Source of the DNA: an uncultured Acidobacteriia bacterium
GTDB lineage: Bacteria > Acidobacteriota > Terriglobia > Bryobacterales > Bryobacteraceae
Length of the DNA: 64,000 nt
Direction: 5' to 3'
NCBI GenBank assembly: GCA_903851195.1
Contig: CAINNJ010000023.1
Coordinates: 161,005 to 225,004 of the forward strand
Shown here: piece after piece, positions 1 to 8,846 of the stretch
Numbering within the stretch: the first letter of the stretch is position 1
How the letters are laid out: each line of letters starts with the position of its first letter
The notes under the pieces: generated by a model
Seen by the model: only the letters and a program-made list of their open reading frames with translations
Told to the model about the DNA's origin: nothing
Database searches by the model: none
Position numbers and translations under genes: made by a program

Positions 1-740
1 ACGACTCCGCCGGACTCTTCGACGCTGTCCACCTCTTCGTTCATGCGCATGGTGACGCGGCTGTCGCGCAGGTGATAACTGAGGGCTTCGACAATTTCCG
101 CGTCGGCGAATTCGAGCAGCCGGGGGCGCTTCTCAACGAGGATGACGCGGACGCCCAGAGTCGCGAACATGCAGGTGTATTCGACGCCGATAACGCCGCC
201 GCCCACCACGATGAGCGTACGCGGCACTTCCGCCATCGAAAGGATCTGATCGCTGTTGATGATGTTGTGGCCGTTAATGGGAACGCGGTTCGAGGCAGCC
301 GGTTTGGTGCCGGTGCCGATGATGACGAACGGCGCCTCGATCTCGGTTTTGCCGCGCGAGTTTTCGACGACCACGTGGGTGGGGTCGAGAAAGCTGGCGG
401 TTCCGAAGAGCATCTCGATGTTGTTGCGGGAAAGCTGTGCCTGGGTGACATCGACTTCGGTCTTGATCACATGCTGGACCCGGAAAGAGAGGTCCGCCAT
501 GGTGATCTTTTCCTTGACGCGGTAGTTGATGCCGTAGATGGCCTGGTACTGGTACCCGGACAGATGGAGCACGGCTTCGCGCAGGGTTTTGCTGGGAATG
601 GTGCCTGTGTTGATGCAGGCGCCGCCAATCACCTCCCGCTTTTCAACGAGGGCGACGTGTTTTCCCGCCTTGGCGGCTTGAATTGCGGCGCGTTGGCCCG
701 CCGGGCCTGAGCCGATGACGATCAGGTCGTAATGTTGCAT
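1..740 (-). CDS. sthA: Soluble pyridine nucleotide transhydrogenase (Si-specific), 3' end outside window
   Basis: Cytosolic FAD-dependent flavoprotein that moves hydride between NADH and NADPH. The gene starts at ATG 740 and runs off the left edge, so only about 246 residues are visible. The N-terminus MQHYDLIVIGSGPAGQ is an FAD-binding Rossmann motif. It is followed by GACINTGTIPSKTLREAV, the region where lipoamide dehydrogenases have a redox CxxxxC pair; here the second Cys is replaced by Thr, the hallmark of SthA-type transhydrogenases. A second dinucleotide-binding motif, VVGGGVIGVEY, lies near residue 175. No other gene is left of it in the window. Family assignment is confident because the Cys pair is broken exactly as in SthA; a general pyridine nucleotide-disulfide oxidoreductase is the alternative. 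Confidence 0.88.
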   Translation of the reverse strand, partial: MQHYDLIVIGSGPAGQRAAIQAAKAGKHVALVEKREVIGGACINTGTIPSKTLREAVLHLSGYQYQAIYGINYRVKEKITMADLSFRVQHVIKTEVDVTQAQLSRNNIEMLFGTASFLDPTHVVVENSRGKTEIEAPFVIIGTGTKPAASNRVPINGHNIINSDQILSMAEVPRTLIVVGGGVIGVEYTCMFATLGVRVILVEKRPRLLEFADAEIVEALSYHLRDSRVTMRMNEEVDSVEESGGV

Positions 741-747
741 TCGGACT

Positions 748-787
748 CTGTCATTCTCCTACATCGGCTATGTCGGATGTATGACAG
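748..787. promoter_or_regulatory. Palindromic operator-like element upstream of sthA
   Basis: CTGTCAT (748-754) is mirrored by ATGACAG (781-787), and inside it TACATC (760-765) is mirrored by GATGTA (776-781). The element begins 8 bases upstream of the sthA start codon, so it could be a repressor operator or an mRNA leader hairpin. No regulator gene is adjacent. Function is inferred. Confidence 0.3.
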
Positions 788-797
788 AAAAGTTTAT

Positions 798-817
798 GGG
801 CTATATGGAAATAGCCC
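798..817 (-). terminator. Hairpin terminator after the enolase-superfamily gene
   Basis: GGGCTAT (798-804) and ATAGCCC (811-817) form a perfect 7-bp stem with a 6-base loop, 22 bases after the stop codon at 840. Read on the minus strand it is followed by ATAAACTTTT, a weak T-rich tail, which fits an intrinsic terminator. Confidence 0.5.
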
Positions 818-839
818 ACATGCGTTTTCGGGAGCGCCT

Positions 840-2078
840 CTACCAGTTCGTGATCGAGCCATCCGGCCGGAAATACGTCTGGGCCCGATTCGTGTCGTAC
901 TTCGTGACTTCCAGAAGCGGGGTGAGCTTGCTCATGTCGAGTTCCACGCCCAGGCCCGGACGTTCGTTCGGGTAGAGCTTGCCGTCTTTGAAATCCATGC
1001 AGACGGGCAGGTGGGGCAAGTCGCGCCCGGCGTAGCTGTATTCCATCAGCAGCGGGCCGGAAAAGGTCCCGAGCGAATTGACCAGCGCGGCGGTGGCGAT
1101 GGGCCCGGTGAAATGCGGGACGATGCCGACAAAGTGCGTCTCGCAGATGGCGGCGACCTTCATCATTTCCGTGATGCCGCCGACGTTGGGCAGCGTGGCG
1201 CGGACGAAATCGATGTCGTGGTTCTCCACAAGGCGGTTGAAGTCCCAGCGGTTGCCCCACTCTTCGCCGGCGGCGATCGGGACTTTCACCATTTTCCGGA
1301 GCTTGGGCAGATCGTCGTTAAAAGCTTCGGCGCGGACCGGGTCTTCGACGAAGAACGGCGCGAGGCCTTCGATCAGGTCGCAGCCGCGGACGGCGTCGAT
1401 CAGGTCGAAGCGCTGGTGGAAGTCGATGCAGAAATCACCATTCTTGCCGACGCCGTCGCGTACCTGCTGGCAATCCTCGAACAACTGGTTCACCTTCTGG
1501 CGCGTGTTGTACGTCGTGTTGGCGGGGGTGTCGGCGGCGCCCATGCGGAAAGCCCGGTAACCCGCCGCAACCGTGGCGGCGGCGCGGTCCTTCAGACTCA
1601 TGCCCGGCTTGATGCCGGGGACCGTGCCGCCGGTGTTGTAGCACTCGCAGAAGTTGCGCGTCATGCCGCCGAGGATTTCGTGCACCGGCAGCTTCAGGAC
1701 TTTTCCGCGGATATCCCAAAGAGCGAGGTCGAGAGCGCCGAGCGCGTCTTCTTTTTCCCGCCCCGGAGGGTAGAAGAACGAGCGGGACATATCCTGCCAG
1801 AGGCGTTCGATGTGCTGTGGATCCTGCCCGATCAGACGTCCGGCGCACTGCTTCAGGGTGTCAGGGAAGCCGCCTTCGCCGACGCCGGTAATGCCGGCGT
1901 CGGTCTCGATGGTGACCACGGTGTCCGCCTGGTTGAAGAGCGGATTGGGGCGTGGAGGCGCGAACGCGCGAACGCGCGTGATCTTCATCTTCGGCAGGGC
2001 TGCCTGGACGAGGGGGAGGTGCGCGAAAGCGGACGCGCCGGCGGCTGCGGCCGATTTCAGAAATAAACGGCGGTTCAT
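840..2078 (-). CDS. Mandelate racemase/muconate lactonizing enzyme (enolase superfamily) family protein, exported
   Basis: A 412-residue TIM-barrel enzyme of the enolase superfamily, probably a sugar-acid dehydratase or epimerase. The start MNRRLFLKSAAAAGAS with an Ala-rich stretch is a Tat/Sec-type signal, so the mature enzyme is probably periplasmic, unusual for this family. Visible metal ligands are Asp in CIDFHQR (about residue 220), Glu in FVEDPV and Glu in AAGEEW; the C-terminal base is His in VPHFTGP. This spacing is close to galactonate-dehydratase-like members. GGAG lies just upstream of the ATG at 2078. Its downstream hairpin (798-817) and the upstream serine hydrolase on the same strand suggest its own small unit. 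Substrate cannot be assigned from sequence alone. Confidence 0.85.
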   Translation of the reverse strand: MNRRLFLKSAAAAGASAFAHLPLVQAALPKMKITRVRAFAPPRPNPLFNQADTVVTIETDAGITGVGEGGFPDTLKQCAGRLIGQDPQHIERLWQDMSRSFFYPPGREKEDALGALDLALWDIRGKVLKLPVHEILGGMTRNFCECYNTGGTVPGIKPGMSLKDRAAATVAAGYRAFRMGAADTPANTTYNTRQKVNQLFEDCQQVRDGVGKNGDFCIDFHQRFDLIDAVRGCDLIEGLAPFFVEDPVRAEAFNDDLPKLRKMVKVPIAAGEEWGNRWDFNRLVENHDIDFVRATLPNVGGITEMMKVAAICETHFVGIVPHFTGPIATAALVNSLGTFSGPLLMEYSYAGRDLPHLPVCMDFKDGKLYPNERPGLGVELDMSKLTPLLEVTKYDTNRAQTYFRPDGSITNW

Positions 2079-2146
2079 CAGATCTCCTTCAGCAGCCGGC
2101 GAGTGGCGCTGTGTTGCAGTTGTACGTACGCGGGTTCCATCTTCGC

Positions 2147-3649
2147 TCAGATCCTTCTGCCGGTTACTTTGCCGTTGCGAATCAGGCCGGAGGATTCGTT
2201 AATCGTGGTCTGAATCTGGCCGCCGTCGAAGTGGACGGCGACGGTGTACCGGTTGATGTTCGAGATGAAGTTGAGGTCGAGGAGGAAATCCGTGTCGGAG
2301 GTCCAGTGTCCGGTTGCTCCGGCGAGGAGCTTCAATGGACCATACGGGCCGAGGCGGTAAACGCCGTCGAGACCAACGGGAAAGTTGAGCTCCGTGCCCA
2401 GGTATTTGACCTTGAGCTGGGCCTCGCTGTTGCCTTTGAACGTGAACTGCAGACCTTCCAGGCGGGAGGCGTTGCGCGGGAGTTCCCAGGCCACGCCGGA
2501 AACGGTTTTCGCCATGGCGGGAAGGTCACTCAGAGGTGTGGGCGCGGGGGCTTTAGCGGCCTCGGCGACTTTCGCCTTCATGTCCTGCACGCCAGCGGGA
2601 TTCGGCGGCAGGGGCTGGTCCGATTTGATGGCTTTGGCGATCTCCGGGCCGACTTCATTAGCCGGATAGCCGCCGCCGGTGACGATCACGATCATGTCTT
2701 TCTCGGGCCAGACGGCGACCTTCTGGCCGCCGCGTCCGTTGCCGCCGAACTCTTCCAGCCCGCCGACGTTGGCGAGCCACCAGCCAAAGCCGTAGCCGCC
2801 GCCCATGCGTCCGGGATCGGCCTGCTTCGTGATGGATTTGTGGATCCATTCTTTCGAGATAATCTGCTTGCCATCCCAGATGCCGTCGTGCAGGTAGAGG
2901 TAACCGATCTTGCCGAAGTCGCGCGGGTAGAAGTGGCTGTCGCCCCAGCCGTGGGTGCGGCCTTCATCGTCCGGCGGCCAGATCACGTCTTTGATGCCGA
3001 GGGGTTCGAAGAGGTTCTTGCGGCCGAAGTCGGCGAGTTCCTGATGGGCCGCGGCGGTGACCACGGAGGAGAGCACGTGATAGCCGGGGCTGCAGTAGCC
3101 GAACTTCTCGCCGGGCGCGTATTTCATAGGCAGGGCGAGGGTGTAGCGAAGCCACTGGGTGGTCTCCCGCATGTGGCCGAGTTCCTGCTCGCCCGGGGCG
3201 AAGCCGCAATCGAGGCCGGAACTCATGGAGAGCAGATTGGCGACCGTAACGGCCTGCTTTTGCGCGTCCGGGCTGGCGGGAGCTTCTTTCGGAAAGAAAG
3301 ACAGCATGGTCTGGTCGGTCTTGACGAGTCCTTTGTCCACGGCAATGCCGACGAGGGCAGCGGTAATGCTCTTCGTGACCGAGGCGACGTCGTGCGTGGC
3401 GGTCGGCTTGTAAGGATAAAAATAGGTATCGAGGACGACGTCGCCGTGACGGATAACCGTGACGCTGTGGACGTTCAGATGCTTGCGGGAGATGTTATCG
3501 ACCATTCCCGCGAGCACCTGGGAATCGAGGCCCTGTTCTTCCGGCGTGGATTCGTGCCAGCCTTTGGTGGGGTAGTAAGAAGGCGTGGCGGCCCAGGTCT
3601 GCGTGCCGAGAAGGGCCAGCAGGGCCGGTAGCGCGGGGCGGAGATTCAT
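2147..3649 (-). CDS. Secreted serine hydrolase of the beta-lactamase (class C/PBP4*) family
   Basis: A 500-residue protein with a signal peptide (MNLRPALPALLALLGTQTWA). The nucleophile motif SxxK appears as SVTK in the segment HDVASVTKSITAAL near residue 90. The second motif is YCS rather than the usual YxN, and the third region is near GGNGRGG, in place of the HxG/KTG box. Such proteins act as esterases, peptidases or D-aminopeptidases more often than as true beta-lactamases. The C-terminal third (from about residue 360) is a separate beta-rich domain. Its ATG overlaps the stop of the upstream kinase-like gene by 4 bp (ATGA), so the two are translationally coupled. Substrate is unknown. Confidence 0.83.
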   Translation of the reverse strand: MNLRPALPALLALLGTQTWAATPSYYPTKGWHESTPEEQGLDSQVLAGMVDNISRKHLNVHSVTVIRHGDVVLDTYFYPYKPTATHDVASVTKSITAALVGIAVDKGLVKTDQTMLSFFPKEAPASPDAQKQAVTVANLLSMSSGLDCGFAPGEQELGHMRETTQWLRYTLALPMKYAPGEKFGYCSPGYHVLSSVVTAAAHQELADFGRKNLFEPLGIKDVIWPPDDEGRTHGWGDSHFYPRDFGKIGYLYLHDGIWDGKQIISKEWIHKSITKQADPGRMGGGYGFGWWLANVGGLEEFGGNGRGGQKVAVWPEKDMIVIVTGGGYPANEVGPEIAKAIKSDQPLPPNPAGVQDMKAKVAEAAKAPAPTPLSDLPAMAKTVSGVAWELPRNASRLEGLQFTFKGNSEAQLKVKYLGTELNFPVGLDGVYRLGPYGPLKLLAGATGHWTSDTDFLLDLNFISNINRYTVAVHFDGGQIQTTINESSGLIRNGKVTGRRI

Positions 3650-4497
3650 TCGGGACCAAGAATATCAAACACGGTGTCCCTGTTGACGGTGGACTTCCAG
3701 CGGTCGTTGAAGCGCCGCGCGAGTTCGGGTTCGCCCGCGAGAATGCGGCCGAGCCCGAGTTGCACATGTGGCTCTTCCACCTGTTCATCTCTGGAGAGGC
3801 GCTCGGCGATGTCGCTGCGGCGATTGGTGAGACCGCCGGTGTCGAGCAGGACGACGCGTTCGCCGATGATGCCGAAGTTCTTGAGGTGGGCGTCGACCGA
3901 GAACAGACCCCTTTGCCAGCCGGTCATCCGGGTGTCGAGATAGCGGTTCAGCCAGAGTTCGACACGCTCGAAGTCTCCGGCCGCGGCCAACTGATCCAGG
4001 CGCTTGTCGAGAGTGGCTTCCACGCGTTCGGTGGCTTCGGCGATGGTAAGCCAGCCTGGCCAGCCGCCGACGAGAACCGTGGCGGTGGGAAACGTGACGG
4101 ATTCGGGCAGGATGTCCGAGCCCGCCAGATGCGCGCGGGCGAGTTTGTCGCCGCGGCGGTCGCGCTTCACGTAGGTGCGCAGTACGGTGGAGACGTGGCG
4201 CGTGTACCAAACGCTTTTGGGGACAACCAGCATCATGCCTTCGGTGACCACGCGCATCCAGCGGAGCACGCGCGAGGGGCGCGAGAGGAGGCGGTCCCCC
4301 CAGCCGAACGGCATGCGGTGCGCCCAGCGGCGGAGCCACTTCCAGAGCAGAATCAGGGCGACGACTTCGGTAGGGGTGCGCTCGCGTTTGACCACCCAGT
4401 GCTCGGAGGCGTAGACGACTTTGCCGATCCCCTCACCAAGGCGCGTGAGTCGGTCGCGGGTGAGTTCTTCCGGCGCGTGCGCAAGCATCCGGCCCAT
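3646..4497 (-). CDS. Kinase-like fold protein (lipopolysaccharide/aminoglycoside kinase type)
   Basis: A 283-residue cytoplasmic protein. The segment VDAHLKNFGIIGERVVLLDTGG contains the catalytic-loop pattern H-x-x-N followed by a metal-binding D-x-G, as in sugar or small-molecule kinases (the first 20 residues of this run are about positions 215-234). A candidate ATP-binding Lys is in WVVKRER near residue 37. The long basic middle part resembles Kdo/heptose kinase-like or YrbL-like proteins. It is coupled by a 4-bp overlap to the secreted serine hydrolase. Upstream it faces the plus-strand phosphodiesterase gene across only 27 bp. A cell-envelope substrate is an inference; the family call is moderate. 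Confidence 0.6.
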   Translation of the reverse strand: MGRMLAHAPEELTRDRLTRLGEGIGKVVYASEHWVVKRERTPTEVVALILLWKWLRRWAHRMPFGWGDRLLSRPSRVLRWMRVVTEGMMLVVPKSVWYTRHVSTVLRTYVKRDRRGDKLARAHLAGSDILPESVTFPTATVLVGGWPGWLTIAEATERVEATLDKRLDQLAAAGDFERVELWLNRYLDTRMTGWQRGLFSVDAHLKNFGIIGERVVLLDTGGLTNRRSDIAERLSRDEQVEEPHVQLGLGRILAGEPELARRFNDRWKSTVNRDTVFDILGPE

Positions 4498-4524
4498 CTC
4501 CTCTATTCTGAACCTTAAGAGACT

Positions 4525-6342
4525 GTGGCGAACTGGCTCATGACTCCCGCGTATATCGGCCCTGGCGCGGGGTTCGCATTTTTCGGCTCCTTTCTGACGC
4601 TGGTGTTGGCGGTGCTGGCCGGCCTGGCATCGCTGCTGATCTGGCCGTTGCGGGTTCTGCGGGGCCTGTTCCGGCGGCGGCGCGGGCAGGTGAAAAGGGC
4701 GATCTTTCTGGGGTTCGACGGGCTGGATCCGGGCGTGACGGAACGGCTAATCGCGGCCGGCAAGCTGCCCCACTTCGCGCGGCTGCAAGCGATGGGCGGC
4801 TATCGAAGGCTGCGGACGACATTCCCTGCGCTTTCGCCGGTGGCATGGTCCACGTTCGCGACCGGGGTGAATCCGGCGAAGCACAATATTTTCGATTTTC
4901 TGAACCGCGATCTGCGCACGTATGCGCCGGAACTTTCCTCGGCGAAAGTGACGCGCTCGGCGGTGGAGATGCGGCGCAAAAGCGAACCGTTCTGGAAAAT
5001 TCTGGGCCGGCACAACGTGAGCAGCACGATTCTGCGCGTGCCCATTACGTTCCCGCCGGAGGAGTTCAACGGGCGCCTGCTTTCGGCCATGTGCACGCCG
5101 GATCTGCGGGGCACGCAGGGGAGTTTTTCGCAGTTCTTCGCGCCCGCCGGGGATCTGGAGGGGCCGGAAGGCGAGGCGATTCCGTTTCGCGTGCAGGACG
5201 GGCAACTACGGATTCAGGGGCAGACACTCCGGTTGACGAAGGGCGAATACACGCCGTGGATCCGGCTGCGATACGGCTCGGCGCGGGGCATTGTGCGGTT
5301 CCTGTTGACCGGCGAAGCGCCATCGTTTCGGTTGTACGCGACGCCGGTACAGATTGACCCGGAGAGCCCGGCGCTGCCGATCAGCCATCCGCGGTATTAC
5401 GCGATGTATCTGGCGAAACTGCTGGGGTCGTTCTCCACGCTGGGAATGGCCGAAGACACGTGGGCGCTCAATGAGGGCGCGATCGATCAGGCGGCATTTC
5501 TGGCGCAGGCGCGGGAGATTCAGCGGGAGCGCGAAGCGATGTTCTTCAGCGCGCTGGACCATACGCGACGCGGCGTAGTGGCGTGCGTGTTCGATACGAC
5601 GGACCGGGTGCAGCATATGTGCTTCGGGCAGGCCGATGTGATCGAGACATTGTACGTGGAGATGGACCGGATTCTGGGGCAGACGCTGCCGTATGTGGAT
5701 GCGGGGACGGCGCTGTTCGTGCTGTCCGATCACGGGTTTTGTTCCTTCCGGCGCGGCGTGAATCTGAATGCCTGGCTGCGCCGTGAGGGCTATCTGACAC
5801 TGCTGGATAATGCTGCGGAATCGGGTGAGTATTTCGAGGGCGTGGACTGGTCGCGAACGCGAGCTTATACGTTCGGGTTGAGTGGCGTTTATCTGAATCT
5901 GCAGGGTCGTGAGGCGCAGGGCGTGGTGGCTCCGGAAGACGCGGCGGCGCTGCGCCGGGAGTTGGTGGCGAGGCTGTCGGGCCTGGTGGATGAACAGACA
6001 GGCGAGATGGCCGTGCAGGCCGTGTATCCGGCCGCGGAGATCTATCACGGGCCTTATCTGGGCGCCGCGCCGGACCTGATTATCGGGTACGCGGAGGGGT
6101 ATCGGGCGTCCTGGGGCGCGGCGGTCGGGAAAACGTCGGCGCTCGTGTTTGAGGACAACACGAAAGCGTGGTGCGGGGACCACTGTGTGGATCCGCATCT
6201 GGTGCCAGGGGTGTTGTTTTCGAATCTGCCGCTGGACGCCGCGGATCCGGGAATCGAGGATCTGGCGCCCACGGCGCTGCAGTTGTTCGGGGTTCCGGTC
6301 CCCGGGTGGATGGAAGGGCGTTCGGTGATTCCGGTTGCGTAA
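4525..6342 (+). CDS. Membrane-anchored alkaline phosphatase superfamily protein (type I phosphodiesterase/nucleotide pyrophosphatase-like), copy 1
   Basis: A 605-residue metal-dependent phosphoesterase. An N-terminal membrane segment (GFAFFGSFLTLVLAVLAG) is followed by a basic stop-transfer stretch, then the catalytic domain. Metal ligands match the superfamily: Asp in LGFDGLDPG, the Ser/Thr nucleophile region SPVAWSTF, the D...H pair in DTTDRVQHM, DH in VLSDHGF, and a C-terminal His in CGDHCVDPH. The GTG at 4525 has a weak AAGAG upstream; ATG at 4540 (MTPAYIGPG) is an equally good start. The next gene is a paralogue overlapping it by 8 bp. Possible roles are transfer or removal of phospho-groups on surface glycans or lipids; this is inference. 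Confidence 0.85.
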   Translation: MANWLMTPAYIGPGAGFAFFGSFLTLVLAVLAGLASLLIWPLRVLRGLFRRRRGQVKRAIFLGFDGLDPGVTERLIAAGKLPHFARLQAMGGYRRLRTTFPALSPVAWSTFATGVNPAKHNIFDFLNRDLRTYAPELSSAKVTRSAVEMRRKSEPFWKILGRHNVSSTILRVPITFPPEEFNGRLLSAMCTPDLRGTQGSFSQFFAPAGDLEGPEGEAIPFRVQDGQLRIQGQTLRLTKGEYTPWIRLRYGSARGIVRFLLTGEAPSFRLYATPVQIDPESPALPISHPRYYAMYLAKLLGSFSTLGMAEDTWALNEGAIDQAAFLAQAREIQREREAMFFSALDHTRRGVVACVFDTTDRVQHMCFGQADVIETLYVEMDRILGQTLPYVDAGTALFVLSDHGFCSFRRGVNLNAWLRREGYLTLLDNAAESGEYFEGVDWSRTRAYTFGLSGVYLNLQGREAQGVVAPEDAAALRRELVARLSGLVDEQTGEMAVQAVYPAAEIYHGPYLGAAPDLIIGYAEGYRASWGAAVGKTSALVFEDNTKAWCGDHCVDPHLVPGVLFSNLPLDAADPGIEDLAPTALQLFGVPVPGWMEGRSVIPVA

Positions 6343-8056
6343 GTTTTGGCCGCTGCTCGGGGCCTTGTCGATGATGACGGGTTGCGGCGGCGGGGCGCAC
6401 CGGAAGGTGATCGTGATCGGGGTGGACGGGATGGATCCGGGCTTCGTGGAGCGGCACTGGAATGCGTTGCCGAATCTGGCGCGCCTCCGGGACGACGGGA
6501 GCTTTCAAAGGCTGCGGACCACCACCCCTCCGCAGAGTCCGGTCGCCTGGTCGACCTTCATTACGGGGCTCGATCCGGGTGAGCACGGGATCTTCGATTT
6601 CGTGCATCGGGATCCGGTCACGAAGGATCTGTTCCTTTCAACGGATCGCACCATGGCGCCGCGGTGGGTGCTTTCGCTGGGGGAGTACCAACTGCCGCTC
6701 TCGGGTCCGCGCGTGGAATCGCTGCGCAAAGGGAAAGCTTTCTGGCAGACGCTGGCCGAGCGCGGGGTGCCGGTGACCATTGTGCGGATGCCGGCGAACT
6801 ATCCGCCGCTGCCTTATGGGAACGAACTGTCGGGGATGGGAACGCCGGATCTGCGGGGCACCCAAGGCACCTTCAGTTTCTACACGGACGCGGCGGGGGA
6901 AGAGTCGAGAGCGGTCTCGGGCGGGTTGATTCGCCGGGTGCAGATTGTGCGGAATCATGTCGCGCTGCGGGTCGAGGGTCCGCCGAATACGCTGCGGAAG
7001 GATCGGGCCTTTGCTGCGGTAACGCTCGATGTGGATGTGGATCCGGAGCGTGCGGTCGCGCGGTTCGCGGTGGGCGAGGAGATGGCGGTGCTGCGGCAGG
7101 GCGAGTGGTCGGACTGGCTGGCCGCGGACTTTCCATTAGTTCCGCATGTGGCCTCGGTCCGGGGCATGTTCCGGGTTTATGCGAAACAGCTGAAGCCGGG
7201 CTTCGAGGTGTACGTTTCACCCGTGAATATCGATCCGGAAAAGCCCGCGCTGCCCATCTCGCAGCCGCCTTCGTATGCGGGCGAGGCCGGGCGATTTTAT
7301 ACGCAGGGCATTGGCGAGGACACCGCCGCGCTCCGTCAGGGCGTATTCGATCTGCCGGAGTTTCTCGCGCAGAGCCGGCTGGTACTGAAGGACGAACAGA
7401 TGCTGCTGGACCATGCCTTGCGCCGGTACCGCGACGGGTTTCTGTTCTTCTACTTTTCCTCGGTGGATCAGAATTCCCATGTGCTTTGGGGCCGGCACGA
7501 CGACGAGTTGCTGACGTTTTATCAGGCGGTGGATCGGGCGATCGGCGAGGTGCGAAGGCGCGAGCCGGAGGCGGCGCTGCTGGTGATGTCCGACCATGGA
7601 TTTTCCACCTTCAATCGCGCGGTGAATCTGAATGCCTGGTTCGTCGCGCAGGGTTTGATTACGGGGGATCGGCGCAAAGCCTGGGCGGCGGGACTGAACG
7701 CGGTCTATCTGGATGGCGCGGACCGGGAAGACGTCCGGCAGCGGCTGCTGGCGTTGCGGGATCCGGAAAACGGTCGCGTGGTGGTGGAGCGGGTGAGTGA
7801 CGTGCAGGCGACGGCGGAGAATCGTGCACTGGCTCCGGATCTGGTGGTCGGCTATGCGCCGGGATATCGGGCGTCCTGGGCGACCGGCTTGGGGGAGTCC
7901 GCCGACACGGTGTTCGAAACCAATACCGATGCCTGGATTGCGGATCACTGCATCAACGCCGACGACGTGTCAGGCGTGTTGTTCCTGAGCCGCGGACTGC
8001 GGGCGCCCGAGCCTTCGCTGAAGAGTTTATCGGGTGTGATTCTGAGGTTGTTCTGA
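6335..8056 (+). CDS. Alkaline phosphatase superfamily lipoprotein, copy 2
   Basis: A 573-residue paralogue of the preceding gene. It starts at a TTG (6335) inside the end of that gene. MRKFWPLLGALSMMTGCGGG is a lipoprotein signal with Cys at residue 17, so it is anchored by lipid instead of a transmembrane helix. Conserved metal sites are present: VIGVDGMDPG, the nucleophile region SPVAWSTF, D...H in SSVDQNSH, DH in VMSDHGF and the C-terminal His in IADHCIN. The tandem arrangement with different anchoring suggests paired activities on different membrane faces or different substrates. Its stop overlaps the start of the next small gene (TGATG). Confidence 0.85.
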   Translation: MRKFWPLLGALSMMTGCGGGAHRKVIVIGVDGMDPGFVERHWNALPNLARLRDDGSFQRLRTTTPPQSPVAWSTFITGLDPGEHGIFDFVHRDPVTKDLFLSTDRTMAPRWVLSLGEYQLPLSGPRVESLRKGKAFWQTLAERGVPVTIVRMPANYPPLPYGNELSGMGTPDLRGTQGTFSFYTDAAGEESRAVSGGLIRRVQIVRNHVALRVEGPPNTLRKDRAFAAVTLDVDVDPERAVARFAVGEEMAVLRQGEWSDWLAADFPLVPHVASVRGMFRVYAKQLKPGFEVYVSPVNIDPEKPALPISQPPSYAGEAGRFYTQGIGEDTAALRQGVFDLPEFLAQSRLVLKDEQMLLDHALRRYRDGFLFFYFSSVDQNSHVLWGRHDDELLTFYQAVDRAIGEVRRREPEAALLVMSDHGFSTFNRAVNLNAWFVAQGLITGDRRKAWAAGLNAVYLDGADREDVRQRLLALRDPENGRVVVERVSDVQATAENRALAPDLVVGYAPGYRASWATGLGESADTVFETNTDAWIADHCINADDVSGVLFLSRGLRAPEPSLKSLSGVILRLF

Positions 8057-8250
8057 TGTTTTCACGACATACCGTCAAGCTGGATAAAGCGCTGCGCGAC
8101 CGGGCGCGCGAGGCGGCCGAAAAGGCCGGTTACAGTTCGCTCGAAGAGTTCGTCGCGCACGCCATCGAAAAAGAACTGGCGCGCCTGGAAGAGGCCGAAG
8201 CGAAGGACGCCGTGGTGAAGCAGTTGAAGGGACTGGGGTATCTGGAGTGA
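8056..8250 (+). CDS. Small ribbon-helix-helix-like protein
   Basis: A 64-residue protein with a short beta-strand-like N-terminus (SRHTVKLDKALRDRA) followed by two helices rich in Glu, Lys and Ala, the layout of ribbon-helix-helix DNA-binding or dimerisation modules. It ends KGLGYLE. It starts at the overlapping TGATG with the phosphatase lipoprotein and its stop overlaps the next GTG by 4 bp, so it is tightly coupled inside this run. Whether it binds DNA or serves as a small partner of the phosphoesterases cannot be told from sequence. Confidence 0.7.
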   Translation: MFSRHTVKLDKALRDRAREAAEKAGYSSLEEFVAHAIEKELARLEEAEAKDAVVKQLKGLGYLE

Positions 8251-8846
8251 GGTTCCTGCTGCTGGCGCTGGCGGGCGCGGTGTACGGGTTCCTGGGCGGC
8301 GCACTGTTCCGGCGCGTGCACCTTCGCGGCGAGATCAACCGGATTCTCGCTCACGTGCTGAGCTTCCGGTTGTTCATCGATGAGCCGGTACTGGTATTCC
8401 GGGCGCAGGTGGAATTGCTCCGGGAGAATCTGCGGGTGCTGCGGAAAGTGGCGCTGCCAGGCGTTGTCATGGCAATCGTTTTCGTGCTTTCGTTCGGGAC
8501 GCTGGACCGGTATTTCGGGCGTGGCGAGTTGCCGGCGGGGCGGCCGATGGTGATCACCGCTCCGGACGAAATCGCGCTGCCGGCGGAGATAGTCGCGGAG
8601 AGTCCCGCCGTCCGGATTCCCCGGTTACACGAGGTGTCCTGGCGGGTCCATGTGGCGCCGGGTTTCTCCGGTGGGCTTCCCGCGGGATTGCAGGCTCGGT
8701 ATCCGCGAGCACGGATTTTCGGGGCGGAGTGGTGGCTTTGGTTTTTCGCGTTCAGTGGCGCGGGCGCGACGGCACTATACTCAGTCAGGTATGAGCGCTC
8801 CGCTGTGTTTTGTCCTGATGCCGTTCGGCGTGAAGAAAGGCGGTGA
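8247..8846 (+). CDS. Membrane protein of unknown function in the phosphoesterase operon
   Basis: A 199-residue protein starting at GTG 8247 (GTGA overlap). It has an N-terminal hydrophobic segment (MRFLLLALAGAVYGFLGG), a second helix around residues 70-87 (VALPGVVMAIVFVLSFG) and a possible third near residues 160-180 (WWLWFFAFSGAGA). A cytoplasmic stretch between helices 1 and 2 carries FIDEPVLVFRAQ and a Leu-rich amphipathic helix. Its last 56 bases overlap the start of the TIR/TRAFs-binding gene in another frame, an unusually long overlap. No known family is recognised; the context points to the same envelope process as the two phosphoesterases. Confidence 0.68.
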   Translation: MRFLLLALAGAVYGFLGGALFRRVHLRGEINRILAHVLSFRLFIDEPVLVFRAQVELLRENLRVLRKVALPGVVMAIVFVLSFGTLDRYFGRGELPAGRPMVITAPDEIALPAEIVAESPAVRIPRLHEVSWRVHVAPGFSGGLPAGLQARYPRARIFGAEWWLWFFAFSGAGATALYSVRYERSAVFCPDAVRREERR